This document shows, in pieces, positions 33,879 to 42,433 of a DNA stretch of 64,000 nucleotides. This DNA is from Chryseobacterium takakiae. Lineage in GTDB: Bacteria > Bacteroidota > Bacteroidia > Flavobacteriales > Weeksellaceae. A model generated the notes under the pieces. That model ran no database searches. It was given only the letters and a program-made list of their open reading frames with translations, and was not told where the DNA came from. A program made the position numbers and the translations under genes. The stretch's first letter is position 1. Every line of letters begins with the position of its first letter. The stretch is from assembly GCF_900129385.1 (NCBI RefSeq), contig NZ_FQVO01000017.1:16954-80953 (forward strand), given 5' to 3'.

Positions 33879-35589
33879 AGTTGACTTTTAAATTAAGAGA
33901 AAAATAAACCTTTGTACCTTTTCCGGGTTCACTTTGAACTGAGATCTGCCCATCGTACAGCTCTATCAGTTCCTTGCATAAATTCAGTCCCAGACCTGCA
34001 CCGATATTTTCGATATCATCTGATAGAACACCCTGATAATAAGGCTCAAATATTTTTTTCAGATCAGACTCTGCGATTCCAACTCCGGTATCAAGAATTT
34101 CTGCCGTTAAAGTAACTACAGATTCTTCATTACTTTCAGTTTTTACAGTAACCGTTATTTCTCCGTTCTCTGTAAATTTATTGGCATTGCCCAAAATATT
34201 CATAAAAATCTGGCTGATTTTAGCATTGTCCGAATACACCATCAGGTCCGGCTTGATCGCTTTATTCACCACAAATTTATTGTTTCTGGTTTTTATATAA
34301 TTTTCAATGGAGTTTAATATAGATGTGATCTGGCTGTCAAGATTAAAAGTGACCGGAATGAGTTTATTTTTTACATGCTGGTTTTTGGTATATTCCAGAA
34401 TCTGATTTGCCTGTAACAATAATGTATTACTGGTAAAGCCAATAGATTTAAGGTACTCTTTGATTTCTCTGTCATCCGTTTTCTCACTGATTCTGTTAAT
34501 AAGAATACCGATAATTTTCAGCGGAGCCCTTAGCTCATGGCTTAACATTCCCAAAACCCGGTTCTTAAATTCAAGATTTGCTTTAATTTGAAGATTTGCT
34601 GCCTTTAATTTCTTCTCATAAGAAAAGGCGATACCTGTAAGCATCATAATAAGAACAGATATTATAAGCATAAGAATCATTGCTCCGAAAATAAGATTCA
34701 TTCTGATGCGGTTATTTACAGAGTTTTGTCTGTAATATTCCTTTTCGAGATCTGCCCGAGAGTTCTTGATGGCATAGTCATAAATATTCATGACACTATT
34801 TCCATACATCAGCAGATTACCGAATATTTCGTATGAAGCGATATCACTATTATCTTTGCGCAAGGCATTGGCCTGTATATATTTAACCTGTACCTTATAA
34901 TGATTATTAACTACGTCCAAAATACTGTCGAATTCAGATTTTAAGAGCGCTGTATTGGGATTAATTCCCTGTTTCATGGTTACAACAATGCTATCCTTGC
35001 GTACATTCTCTTTTCCGGATATTGCATCTCTTAAACGTCCGAAAAATTTCTTTTTCTTTATCGTATCAGAATAGGTTTTTGTTTCTACATTAAACTTATC
35101 AAAATTATAATCAAGATCATACTTTCTGATTTCAGGAAAGACATGCTGTCCTTTGAGGCTTGAATTGGTAGAATATTCACGCACCGAATCAATGAAGATT
35201 TTCAGCTTTTGGACCTTTGGAGAATTTTTATTTTCTAAAATCAGTATGTTTTTTAAGTTGGGGTATTTATTTTTATAGCTGTCGATACTGTCCAGATTCT
35301 TGTCAAGTCTATGTAGCGATTTAAAGTATGAATCCAGATATCTTTCATCATTATTCACAATATATTTCTGAAAGTCAACCTGTGCACTCAACAATTCTTT
35401 TTTAGAATTATCCGTGAGCCTTTCCAGAGAATGAATTTCTTTTAGCTGACTTTCAATAAACTTTAAATTTTTCTTTGTAATGAATTCATTGTAGAAAAAA
35501 CCTGCAATCAGAAACTGTATAAGTAATATACATAAAATCAAAGAATAGTGAATGATTTTCCTTAATCTAAAACTTATTTTTTCAACCAT
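33868..35589 (-). CDS. Membrane sensor histidine kinase
   Basis: A 573-residue kinase with an N-terminal membrane segment (about 13-33, IIHYSLILCILLIQFLIAGF), a long extracytoplasmic region (about 35-295, helical, with a CHASE-like look) and a second membrane segment (about 297-322). The cytoplasmic part has HisKA LSHELRAPLKIIGILI, N-box QIFMNILGNANKFT, G1 ILDTGVGIAES and G2 GAGLGLNLCKE. The partner LuxR-type regulator overlaps its 3' end by 11 bases. The ligand is unknown. HisKA-type kinases with LuxR-type regulators are less usual than HisKA_3 ones. Confidence 0.92.
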   Translation of the reverse strand: MVEKISFRLRKIIHYSLILCILLIQFLIAGFFYNEFITKKNLKFIESQLKEIHSLERLTDNSKKELLSAQVDFQKYIVNNDERYLDSYFKSLHRLDKNLDSIDSYKNKYPNLKNILILENKNSPKVQKLKIFIDSVREYSTNSSLKGQHVFPEIRKYDLDYNFDKFNVETKTYSDTIKKKKFFGRLRDAISGKENVRKDSIVVTMKQGINPNTALLKSEFDSILDVVNNHYKVQVKYIQANALRKDNSDIASYEIFGNLLMYGNSVMNIYDYAIKNSRADLEKEYYRQNSVNNRIRMNLIFGAMILMLIISVLIMMLTGIAFSYEKKLKAANLQIKANLEFKNRVLGMLSHELRAPLKIIGILINRISEKTDDREIKEYLKSIGFTSNTLLLQANQILEYTKNQHVKNKLIPVTFNLDSQITSILNSIENYIKTRNNKFVVNKAIKPDLMVYSDNAKISQIFMNILGNANKFTENGEITVTVKTESNEESVVTLTAEILDTGVGIAESDLKKIFEPYYQGVLSDDIENIGAGLGLNLCKELIELYDGQISVQSEPGKGTKVYFSLNLKVNYDK

Positions 35590-35615
35590 CTGTTTAATTT
35601 AAATGTAAAAATAAT

Positions 35616-35646
35616 AAAAAATCCCATAAAATAATTTACGGGATTT
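35616..35646 (-). terminator. Terminator after pheS
   Basis: On the minus strand AAATCCCGTAAA pairs with TTTATGGGATTT (one G-U) around a 5-base loop and is followed by Ts. Plus-strand arms are at 35618-35629 and 35635-35646. Confidence 0.75.
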
Positions 35647-35667
35647 CATATATTTCATTTAATTTTC

Positions 35668-36678
35668 TTAAAGACTCCTGAACTGCTCCAGTGTTCTGAT
35701 ATCATTTTCAAAAAACATTCTGATATCACTCATTTGATAAAGCAGCATTACAATTCTTTCAATACCCATTCCGAAGGCATAACCGGAATATTTTTCCGGG
35801 TCTATATTTACATTTTTCAAAACAGCAGGATCAACCATTCCGCAGCCCATAATTTCAAGCCAGCCTGTTCCTTTTGTAATTCTGTAATCGGTTTCAGAAT
35901 TCAATCCCCAGTATACATCAATTTCTGCACTTGGTTCCGTAAAAGGGAAATAGGAAGGTCTCAATCTGATTTTTGATTTTCCGAAAAGCTCTGTTGTGAA
36001 GAACTGAATTGTCTGTTTAAGATCTGCAAAACTTACATTTTCATCAATATATAAACCTTCGATTTGATGAAAAATACAGTGTGACCTTGAGGATACTGCC
36101 TCATTCCTGAAAACCCTTCCCGGAGAAAGGATCCTGATAGGCGGCTGATTTTCTTCCATATAACGGATCTGTACCGAAGAAGTATGTGTTCTTAAAAGAA
36201 TATCAGGATTCTGCTCAATAAAAAAGGTGTCCTGCATATCTCTGGCAGGATGGTATTCCGGAAGATTCAGGGCAGTAAAATTATGCCAGTCGTCCTCGAT
36301 TTCGGGCCCGTCTGCCACAGCAAAACCAATAGATTTAAAAATCTCGATGATTCTGTTTTTCACGAGATTAATAGGATGCCTCGATCCCAGTTCCAGCGGA
36401 AAAGCAGGTCTCGTAAGATCTTCTTTTTCAGATACAACAGAAGATACTGAAGCATTTTTCAAATCCTCCAGTTTCACATTAACTGCCTGTTTCAGAGTAT
36501 TGATCTTTTGTCCGAAATCTTTCTTCTGGTCGTTAGGAACTTCTTTGAATTTTTCAAAAAAATCATTCAGAATTCCTTTCTTTCCATTGTATTTGATACG
36601 GAAGTTTTCAATCTCCTCTTTTGATGTAGCATTGAAGCTGTTTACTTCAACCAGTAACTCTTCTATCTTTTCTATCAT
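35668..36678 (-). CDS. pheS: Phenylalanine-tRNA ligase alpha subunit
   Basis: A 336-residue class II aminoacyl-tRNA synthetase subunit that pairs with PheT. The N-terminal coiled-coil (about 1-85) is followed by PAFPLELGSRHPINL, motif 2 RVFRNEAVSSRSHC, the Phe-binding FHQIEGLYID and motif 3 GYAFGMGIERIVMLLY. Length is normal. pheT is not adjacent in the window, as is common in Bacteroidota. A TATTTTTG element and a terminator frame the gene. Confidence 0.97.
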   Translation of the reverse strand: MIEKIEELLVEVNSFNATSKEEIENFRIKYNGKKGILNDFFEKFKEVPNDQKKDFGQKINTLKQAVNVKLEDLKNASVSSVVSEKEDLTRPAFPLELGSRHPINLVKNRIIEIFKSIGFAVADGPEIEDDWHNFTALNLPEYHPARDMQDTFFIEQNPDILLRTHTSSVQIRYMEENQPPIRILSPGRVFRNEAVSSRSHCIFHQIEGLYIDENVSFADLKQTIQFFTTELFGKSKIRLRPSYFPFTEPSAEIDVYWGLNSETDYRITKGTGWLEIMGCGMVDPAVLKNVNIDPEKYSGYAFGMGIERIVMLLYQMSDIRMFFENDIRTLEQFRSL

Positions 36679-36703
36679 TGTTTTACCCTTTCAGAATGTT
36701 TTG

Positions 36704-36711
36704 CAAAAATA
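36704..36711 (-). promoter_or_regulatory. -7 element (TATTTTTG) for pheS
   Basis: CAAAAATA (plus) is TATTTTTG (minus), 25 bases before the start codon. Confidence 0.55.
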
Positions 36712-36748
36712 CGGTTTTTCGGCGAAATATTTTTCCTTAATTGTTAAA

Positions 36749-36776
36749 AAAATCCGCTCCTGTTAAGAGCAGATTT
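36749..36776 (-). terminator. Terminator after the YceI-like gene
   Basis: On the minus strand AAATCTGCTC and GAGCGGATTT pair (with small irregularities) around a short loop, followed by a run of Ts. Confidence 0.65.
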
Positions 36777-36828
36777 CAATGACTTTTTCACGCAAATACA
36801 TTATTTTTCTAAACAGATCGCATTATTC

Positions 36829-37488
36829 TTATTTTTTCTCCAATGCTTTCACGTTGATCTGAAGTGTGATCTCATCTTTAATCACTCCGTTTTCTACAGG
36901 ACTCTGAAACTCAACTCCAAATTCTTTCCTGCTGATATCTTTAGGCTCCGTAGCAATACTTACCACACCATCCTTAACGGATACGTTCGCCTTGAACTGC
37001 ATTGGTTTGGTAATGCCTTTTATGGTTAAATTCCCGTCCAGTACGGTATTGTAATCACCCTCTGCCAGAGGAGAAACTTTTGTTATTTCATAAGATGCTG
37101 TAGGAAATTTTTCTACTTCAAAAAAGTCTCCGCTTTTGAGATGGCCGTTAAGTTTTTCCATTTGGGCGGCATCTTTTTTAAGATCTTCAGAAGTGAGAGA
37201 AGTCATATCCGCTACAAATTTTCCGCTTTGCAGCTTACCGTCTTTTGCAGTTACATCTCCGCTTTCGAATTTAATGATCCCGAAATGGCTTGTACTTTCA
37301 GATTTAAATATTTTATATCCCTTCCACTCTACTTTGCTGTTTAAAGTATCCACTGTAAACTGGGCACCATCCTTAGCAGTTACCACATCATTACTTTCAC
37401 CTGTTACAGGTTTTTCCTTTTTACAGGAAACAATAATAAATGAAGCCAGAAAGGCAGAAAAAACTACTGAAAATAGTTTTCTTTTCAT
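36829..37488 (-). CDS. YceI-like lipoprotein
   Basis: A 219-residue lipoprotein: MKRKLFSVVFSAFLASFIIV then SC with Lys-rich start (CKKEKP). The rest is a YceI domain (lipocalin-like barrel binding isoprenoid-type lipids): FTVDTLNSKVEWKGYKIFKS, LNGHLKSGDFFEVEKFPTAS and LDGNLTIKGITKPMQF with KDISRKEFGVEFQ. Anchored at a membrane face toward the periplasm. YceI proteins are often linked to quinone/isoprenoid handling or stress; the exact ligand is unknown. Confidence 0.9.
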   Translation of the reverse strand: MKRKLFSVVFSAFLASFIIVSCKKEKPVTGESNDVVTAKDGAQFTVDTLNSKVEWKGYKIFKSESTSHFGIIKFESGDVTAKDGKLQSGKFVADMTSLTSEDLKKDAAQMEKLNGHLKSGDFFEVEKFPTASYEITKVSPLAEGDYNTVLDGNLTIKGITKPMQFKANVSVKDGVVSIATEPKDISRKEFGVEFQSPVENGVIKDEITLQINVKALEKK

Positions 37489-37561
37489 AATTTTTTAAAT
37501 TTTGTTACTCCCGCTAAAATAATAAAAAAAATTGTTCTTTCCTAGAAAGATTTCAATTCAT

Positions 37562-37569
37562 TACATTTG
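37562..37569 (+). promoter_or_regulatory. -7 element (TACATTTG) for the ABC ATPase gene
   Basis: TACATTTG ends 4 bases before the ATG at 37574, so the mRNA should be leaderless and the longer frame from 37532 is excluded. Confidence 0.6.
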
Positions 37570-37573
37570 TATT

Positions 37574-38509
37574 ATGCTATTAGAAATAAATAATCTATTC
37601 TTTTCATATTCTATAGAAAAACCTTTGTTTCAGAACTTTAACCTGCGTTTTGACGAAGGGAAAATCATTGCGCTTGCAGGGGAAAGCGGCTGCGGAAAGT
37701 CGACTTTGCTAAGCCTGATTTACGGACTTCTCGACTGGCAGAGTGGTACTATTGTTTTTGATGGTGAACAATTGCTTGGGCCTAAAGGAAACCTCGTTCC
37801 CGGTGAAGCTAAAATGAAATTTGTTGCCCAGAATTTTGATCTCATGCCTTACGCCACGGTGGCTGAAAATGTAGGAAAATTTATTTCAAATATTAATCTG
37901 GCAAAAAAGCGAGAAACGGTTACAGAACTTCTTGAAGTAGTTGGACTTGGAGAATTCGCCAATGTTCTTCCGAAATACCTGAGCGGCGGACAACAGCAGC
38001 GGGTGGCTATAGCACGGGCACTTTCCGTTCTTCCGAAACTGCTGATCCTTGATGAGCCTTTCAGTAATCTTGATTTTCCGAGAAAAATTGAACTCCGGGA
38101 AAAATTATTCCGGTATGTAAAGCAGCAAAATATTTCACTGATTATTTCAACGCATGAGCTCCAGGATATTATTCCTTGGCTAGATGGGATTATCGTCCTG
38201 CAAAACGGAGCGGTCATTCAGGAAGGAAATCCTGAAGAGATCTTTAAAAGTCCTTATAATCCTTATGTGGCAAAACTTTTCGGTGAAGTGAATATTTTTA
38301 ACACAGATGAAATTGCCGATTTTCAGCTTCCGAAATTTTCTTTTTATCCCAAAGAAATACAAATCTCTGAAAGCGGCATTAAAGCTGAAGTCCTGGAAAG
38401 CCGTTTTGCAGGAAATCACTACTGGAATAAAGTGAAAGCGAAAAATAAAGAAATTATAATCTACACCGATCAAAAAATTGAAGATCCCGTTCATATTTCT
38501 TTTTATTGA
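37574..38509 (+). CDS. ABC transporter ATP-binding protein (orphan)
   Basis: A 311-residue ATPase. Walker A GESGCGKSTLL, Q-loop VAQNFDLMPY, signature LSGGQQQRVAIARA, Walker B LLILDEPFSNLD and switch His in IISTHELQD. A C-terminal extension of about 80 residues (FYPKEIQISESGIKAEVLES then FAGNHYWNKVKAKNKEI) looks like the OB-like regulatory domain of PotA/FbpC/ModC-type importers. No permease or binding-protein gene is adjacent, so the transport partner is unknown. I start at 37574 (MLLEINNLFF), just after a promoter element. Confidence 0.92.
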   Translation: MLLEINNLFFSYSIEKPLFQNFNLRFDEGKIIALAGESGCGKSTLLSLIYGLLDWQSGTIVFDGEQLLGPKGNLVPGEAKMKFVAQNFDLMPYATVAENVGKFISNINLAKKRETVTELLEVVGLGEFANVLPKYLSGGQQQRVAIARALSVLPKLLILDEPFSNLDFPRKIELREKLFRYVKQQNISLIISTHELQDIIPWLDGIIVLQNGAVIQEGNPEEIFKSPYNPYVAKLFGEVNIFNTDEIADFQLPKFSFYPKEIQISESGIKAEVLESRFAGNHYWNKVKAKNKEIIIYTDQKIEDPVHISFY

Positions 38510-38518
38510 TTTGGTGGA

Positions 38519-38652
38519 TCAGGCAGACTTCCATTTAGCCCGGATCAAGCGGCATGTTTGAGCTCTTTTCCTTTTTAGGGTTGCGGCGGCTTCGCCGCCG
38601 CAGCCCTAAAAAGGAAAAAGCGAGTAGCGAGAGCCGGAAAAGCTCCTTAACA
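38519..38652. repeat. GC-rich repeat-like element with a 25-bp-arm hairpin
   Basis: A 3-base loop (TTC, 38591-38593) is flanked by arms 38566-38590 and 38594-38618, pairing over 25 positions with a single G-T pair (TTTTCCTTTTTAGGG, then TGCGGCGGC on the left). Conserved-looking flanks lie on both sides: CCCGGATCAAGCGGCATG before it and CGAGTAGCGAGAGCCGG after it. It is far richer in G+C than its neighbours and has no ORF. It looks like a REP/MITE-type repeat or a structured RNA end; the flanks resemble sequences I recall from other Chryseobacterium intergenic regions. Confidence 0.75.
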
Positions 38653-38900
38653 ATTAAAATACATTGCTTCTTATGACTTCATTGTTATTTTATAATGCGC
38701 ACATTTCCCAATACTTATTGTGACATTGTGTATAAAAAAAGTACAAATGTAAGAAGGCCGTTTAAAACTTTTTCTTACATTTGTACTTCCACAGCATAAG
38801 GAAATTTTTGGTTAATTCTCTTTCTGCCTCCTAAAACGAAAATTAGCAGTTCTGCAATCTAGTTTTTTGAAAGATTACACTGTCCAATTCTTTCCTTTTT
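38653..38900. other. Non-coding spacer with a 17-bp perfect inverted repeat carrying TACATTTG on both strands
   Basis: AAGTACAAATGTAAGAA (38739-38755) and its exact complement (38772-38788) enclose 16 bases. Each arm contains TACATTTG, the -7 consensus, on opposite strands (38776-38783 on plus, 38744-38751 on minus). The rest of the spacer is AT-rich and has no ORF. It may be a small RNA, a dual promoter or an operator. Confidence 0.5.
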
Positions 38901-39245
38901 TTATGCCTTTTTTACAAATTCAGATTTCAGGGCCATCGCACCGAATCCATCAATTTTACAGTCAATATTATGATCGCTGTCCGGTCTGAGGCGGATGTTT
39001 TTAACTTTCGTCCCTGCCTTCACGGGCTTTGGCGCTCCTTTCACCGGAAGATCTTTAATCACCACCACCGAGTCTCCGTCTTGCAGTTCGTTGCCGTTAG
39101 AATCTAAAATTTTTCCTGAATCCGGTGTACCTGCAGCTACTTCTTCTGGATTCCATTCATAAAAACATTGGGAACACACCATTAGATTATCGCTAGGATA
39201 GGTAAATTCGGAGCCGCATTTCGGGCAAAGTACAGAATCACTCAT
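38901..39245 (-). CDS. yjdM: YjdM/PhnA family zinc ribbon protein
   Basis: A 114-residue protein with an N-terminal zinc ribbon (CPKCGSEF ... CSQCFYEW) and the family's C-terminal SH3-like domain: DSNGNELQDGDSVVVIKDLP with VKGAPKPVKAGTKVKNIRL and DCKIDGFGAMALKSEFVKKA. The start at 39245 (MSDSVLCPKC) is chosen because a longer frame from 39263 lies in the TACCTTTG promoter element. Despite the old PhnA name, the link to phosphonate use is weak; a small stress-related role is more likely. No phn genes are nearby. Confidence 0.9.
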   Translation of the reverse strand: MSDSVLCPKCGSEFTYPSDNLMVCSQCFYEWNPEEVAAGTPDSGKILDSNGNELQDGDSVVVIKDLPVKGAPKPVKAGTKVKNIRLRPDSDHNIDCKIDGFGAMALKSEFVKKA

Positions 39246-39260
39246 TGTATTAATTTTTTG

Positions 39261-39268
39261 CAAAGGTA
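39261..39268 (-). promoter_or_regulatory. -7 element (TACCTTTG) for yjdM
   Basis: CAAAGGTA (plus) is TACCTTTG (minus), 15 bases before the ATG at 39245. Confidence 0.5.
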
Positions 39269-39417
39269 ATTTTTTAATGTTTTTAATTAAAATCTAAAAG
39301 CATGAGATATATCCTGAACATATAGAATCCGGACTGCAAATACCAATAATAAATTTTGTTTTAATTCTTATTTATAGGCCTTAAAACTTTCAGCCTGACA
39401 TTCTCAACTTTAATTCG

Positions 39418-39425
39418 TATTTTTG
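39418..39425 (+). promoter_or_regulatory. -7 element (TATTTTTG) for the rsmB-like gene
   Basis: Matches TAnnTTTG, 25 bases before the ATG at 39451. Confidence 0.55.
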
Positions 39426-39450
39426 CAGATTCAAAATAGCAGCACCCATT

Positions 39451-40656
39451 ATGGAACTTATTCACAGAAACTTAGCCATCGGTATCCACGATGCTTTACA
39501 GGAAACATTTTTTGAGAAAAATAAATATGCCGATAAAGTAATTGAAAGACTTCTAAAAGCAAACAAAAAATGGGGAAGCCAGGACAGAGCCGTTGTTTCT
39601 GAGATTTTCTACAATATCATCCGTTGGAAAAAGCGCCTTGAATACTACATGGGAGAAGGCGTTAAGCCCAGCAACGTCTATAAACTGATGATTGCCTATC
39701 TTTTGTGGAGCAAAACCAATTATAAAAAATTTGAAGAATTTGACGGAATAAAAATTGCCGATATTCTTACCAAACTTAAAAAAGGGACCGTTCCGACAAA
39801 AGCCATTGAGCATTCTATTCCGGAATGGCTTGCCGAAACTCTTGAAAAAGAACTGGGCGAAAAATGGGAAAAGGAGATGTATGCCCTAAATGAACAGGCA
39901 CCGACAGTATTGAGAGCCAACTCTTTAAGAACCACAACTAAAGAACTTATTTCTGATCTTGCAGACGAAAATATCACCTCTTATCCGGTAAGAAATTATC
40001 CGGACGCCGTTCAGCTGGAAGAGAAAAAAAATGTTTTTCTTACTACTGCTTTTAAAGAAGGTTTGTTTGAAGTACAGGACGCTTCTTCACAAAAAATCGG
40101 GTATTTCCTTGATGTAAAAGAAGGTCAGCGCGTGGTTGACGCGTGTGCCGGAGCCGGCGGAAAAACACTGCATCTTGCAGCATTAATGGGTAATAAAGGA
40201 CAAATCATCGCCTTAGATATTTTCGACTGGAAATTGGCGGAACTGAAACGCCGCGCCAAAAGAGCTGGGGCCCATAATATTGAAACCCGTCTGATTACAG
40301 ATAACAAAGTAATTAAAAGGCTTCACGATAAAGCGGACCGTTTATTGATTGATGCTCCTTGTTCAGGACTTGGTGTTCTAAAAAGAAATCCGGACAGCAA
40401 ATGGAAAATTGATCAGGATTTTATAGACCGCATCAAAAAAGAACAGCAGCAGATTATTCAGGATTATTCTAAAATGCTGAAAAAAGGAGGGAAAATGGTG
40501 TATGCAACGTGTTCTATCTTACCTTCCGAAAATAATGAACAGGTAGAAGAGTTCCTGAAAAATAATCCGAATTTCAAAATGATCAAGGATGAAAAGGTAA
40601 TGCCCAGCGAAGGCTACGACGGATTTTACATGGCTTTGATTGAAAGAATTTCATAA
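39451..40656 (+). CDS. RsmB/NOP2-family RNA m5C methyltransferase
   Basis: A 401-residue RNA cytosine-5 methyltransferase. An N-terminal NusB-like helical region (about 1-150, KKWGSQDRAVVSEIFYNIIR) precedes the SAM-binding domain with DACAGAGGKTLHLAAL, IIALDIFDWKLAELK, the catalytic DAPCSGLGVLKRNPD and YATCSILPSENNEQ (the two catalytic Cys). It probably modifies 16S rRNA as RsmB does, though other targets in the family cannot be excluded. A stable terminator follows. Confidence 0.92.
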   Translation: MELIHRNLAIGIHDALQETFFEKNKYADKVIERLLKANKKWGSQDRAVVSEIFYNIIRWKKRLEYYMGEGVKPSNVYKLMIAYLLWSKTNYKKFEEFDGIKIADILTKLKKGTVPTKAIEHSIPEWLAETLEKELGEKWEKEMYALNEQAPTVLRANSLRTTTKELISDLADENITSYPVRNYPDAVQLEEKKNVFLTTAFKEGLFEVQDASSQKIGYFLDVKEGQRVVDACAGAGGKTLHLAALMGNKGQIIALDIFDWKLAELKRRAKRAGAHNIETRLITDNKVIKRLHDKADRLLIDAPCSGLGVLKRNPDSKWKIDQDFIDRIKKEQQQIIQDYSKMLKKGGKMVYATCSILPSENNEQVEEFLKNNPNFKMIKDEKVMPSEGYDGFYMALIERIS

Positions 40657-40680
40657 AACTTTTGACATACGAACAAATAC

Positions 40681-40711
40681 AACTACCCTGAAATCAGGGT
40701 AGTTTTTTATT
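40681..40711 (+). terminator. Terminator after the rsmB-like gene
   Basis: AACTACCCTG pairs with CAGGGTAGTT (10 bp, 4-base loop) and runs into six Ts. Confidence 0.9.
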
Positions 40712-40739
40712 TGAGCATTCTTGAAATAGATTTAAAATC

Positions 40740-40747
40740 TATCTTTG
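40740..40747 (+). promoter_or_regulatory. -7 element (TATCTTTG) for the PNGase F-like gene
   Basis: Matches TAnnTTTG, 18 bases before the ATG at 40766. Confidence 0.55.
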
Positions 40748-40765
40748 TGAAAACGATCAATCCAC

Positions 40766-42430
40766 ATGCATCAAAGAATTTTACTCAGTTTTTTTATTGT
40801 ATTATCATTACTGTCTTTTTCACAAACCTATGAAGTTCAGTATACAAGTTCTTACAACGGAAAAGTAATCCCGGATCAGAATCCAGTTTTAGTCTGGGCT
40901 AATGAAAAGGAAAATTTCATTCTGAATACTAAAATCAGGGAACAAAAAGCAGAATTTCCATTTGAGATTACTAAAATTGAAAAGCCTTCCAATACAATAA
41001 TTTCCTATGCCTTTTTAAAACCGGACGAAATTATTTCTACTTCCGATGCAGAATCGGTCGCAAAACAAACCTTTGAATTCACCAATGAAACAAAAAAGAT
41101 TCTGGGCTATACCTGTAAAAAAGCAATCACCAAAATCAACTCCAACACCATTGAAATCTGGTATACCCATGATCTTAAAATTAACGGCGGACCTTCTGTG
41201 CTGGGACAAAATTTAGGTTTTGTACTGGAAATTGAAAGAAATAAAAATTCCCTTTTATCCGCCAGTTCAATTAAAAAAGTTAAGAAAACAGATATAGATA
41301 AAATTCTCAGCAGCCAGGCTGCTTCCACGGATCAGCTGGGCTACAAAGATATGCTCTGGAAAAGCAGATTCACCACATTAAAAGTTTTTGAAAACGAAAC
41401 CATCAGCTTTTCCGGAGATTCAAAATCAGACAATGAGATAAAAAGGTTTGCCAACGGAACCATTATCCTTAAAAAAATCAAATTTCCAAAAATAATGGAA
41501 GGCGATAATATCTTCGTTGAGCTGAAGCAACAGTCTAATGGCGATGCCTACGACAGAACCGGAACGGTATTCTTTATTCCGCAGGATAAAAAAGACTCTT
41601 TTCTGGACGGACTGGAAAATGGTGTAAAAAAACTTCCTGCTTATGAAAATGGAAACGGGAAGCAGTATTTCGGCGTTACGGCAACAGAAAATTATAATCC
41701 GGCTGTAGAAATGATGCGTTTCTTTACCGCTTTCGGAATTAACAAATTCAATAATCTTCAGCTGAAAGATAAAACATGGCAGACAACCAGTCCATACCGG
41801 CAGGACATTACGGAACTGAAACCTGATTTAAGTGAAAAAGAATTGTGGATCGGAACTTTTATAGGAAACTATGATAAAGGCGGCCATAAAGTAAGCCTGG
41901 AAATCACCATTCATAAAAGCGACCAGAATATTCATAAAAACAATACGGTGATTCCTTTATTCAACACCCTTAATATTATGGAAATGGCAGGACAGGACTA
42001 TTCTACCATGTTCAATCAGGATAAAGGTTTGCAGGTAGAATTTACATTGAAAAAGGATCTGAAAAACACACAGTTGAGATACATTACCACTGGTCACGGA
42101 GGCTGGGAAAACGGTGATGAATTTGTCCCGAAAACCAATATGATCTTATTAGACGAAAAAATGGTATTTTCTTTTATCCCCTGGAGATCAGACTGCGGTT
42201 CTTACCGCCTTTACAATCCGGCATCCGGAAATTTTGGAGACGGACTTTCTTCATCAGACCTGAGCCGTTCCAACTGGTGTCCCGGAACCGTTACAAACCC
42301 TAACTTTATTTCTCTCGGAGATCTTAAAGCCGGAAAACATACGATTCAGGTTAAAATTCCTCAGGGGCCAACCGAAGGAAACAGCTTCAGTTCCTGGAAT
42401 GTTTCAGGCGTTCTGCTGGGGAATGAATAA
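40766..42430 (+). CDS. PNGase F-like glycoamidase with N-terminal GLPGLI-like domain
   Basis: A 554-residue exported protein (signal MHQRILLSFFIVLSLLSFSQ). Residues about 20-175 resemble the GLPGLI family (YEVQYTSSYNGKV ... GGPSVLGQNLGFVLEIE). From about 190 the sequence follows the two eight-stranded domains of peptide-N-glycosidase F: KFPKIMEGDNIFVELKQQS, GDAYDRTGTVFFIP (Asp equivalent to the catalytic Asp of EWDRYANVYV) and LRYITTGHGGWENGDEFVPK (Glu equivalent to the catalytic Glu), then DCGSYRLYNPASG and SRSNWCPGTVTNP as in the family's WCPG segment. It should cleave N-glycans from glycoproteins outside the cell. The domain arrangement recalls PNGase F-II types with an extra N-terminal domain. 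Confidence 0.85.
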   Translation: MHQRILLSFFIVLSLLSFSQTYEVQYTSSYNGKVIPDQNPVLVWANEKENFILNTKIREQKAEFPFEITKIEKPSNTIISYAFLKPDEIISTSDAESVAKQTFEFTNETKKILGYTCKKAITKINSNTIEIWYTHDLKINGGPSVLGQNLGFVLEIERNKNSLLSASSIKKVKKTDIDKILSSQAASTDQLGYKDMLWKSRFTTLKVFENETISFSGDSKSDNEIKRFANGTIILKKIKFPKIMEGDNIFVELKQQSNGDAYDRTGTVFFIPQDKKDSFLDGLENGVKKLPAYENGNGKQYFGVTATENYNPAVEMMRFFTAFGINKFNNLQLKDKTWQTTSPYRQDITELKPDLSEKELWIGTFIGNYDKGGHKVSLEITIHKSDQNIHKNNTVIPLFNTLNIMEMAGQDYSTMFNQDKGLQVEFTLKKDLKNTQLRYITTGHGGWENGDEFVPKTNMILLDEKMVFSFIPWRSDCGSYRLYNPASGNFGDGLSSSDLSRSNWCPGTVTNPNFISLGDLKAGKHTIQVKIPQGPTEGNSFSSWNVSGVLLGNE

Positions 42431-42433
42431 AAA

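Noticed and set aside
37532..37573. Longer 5' end for the ABC ATPase
   Set aside because: The TACATTTG element lies within it and the protein starts properly at MLLEINNLFF.
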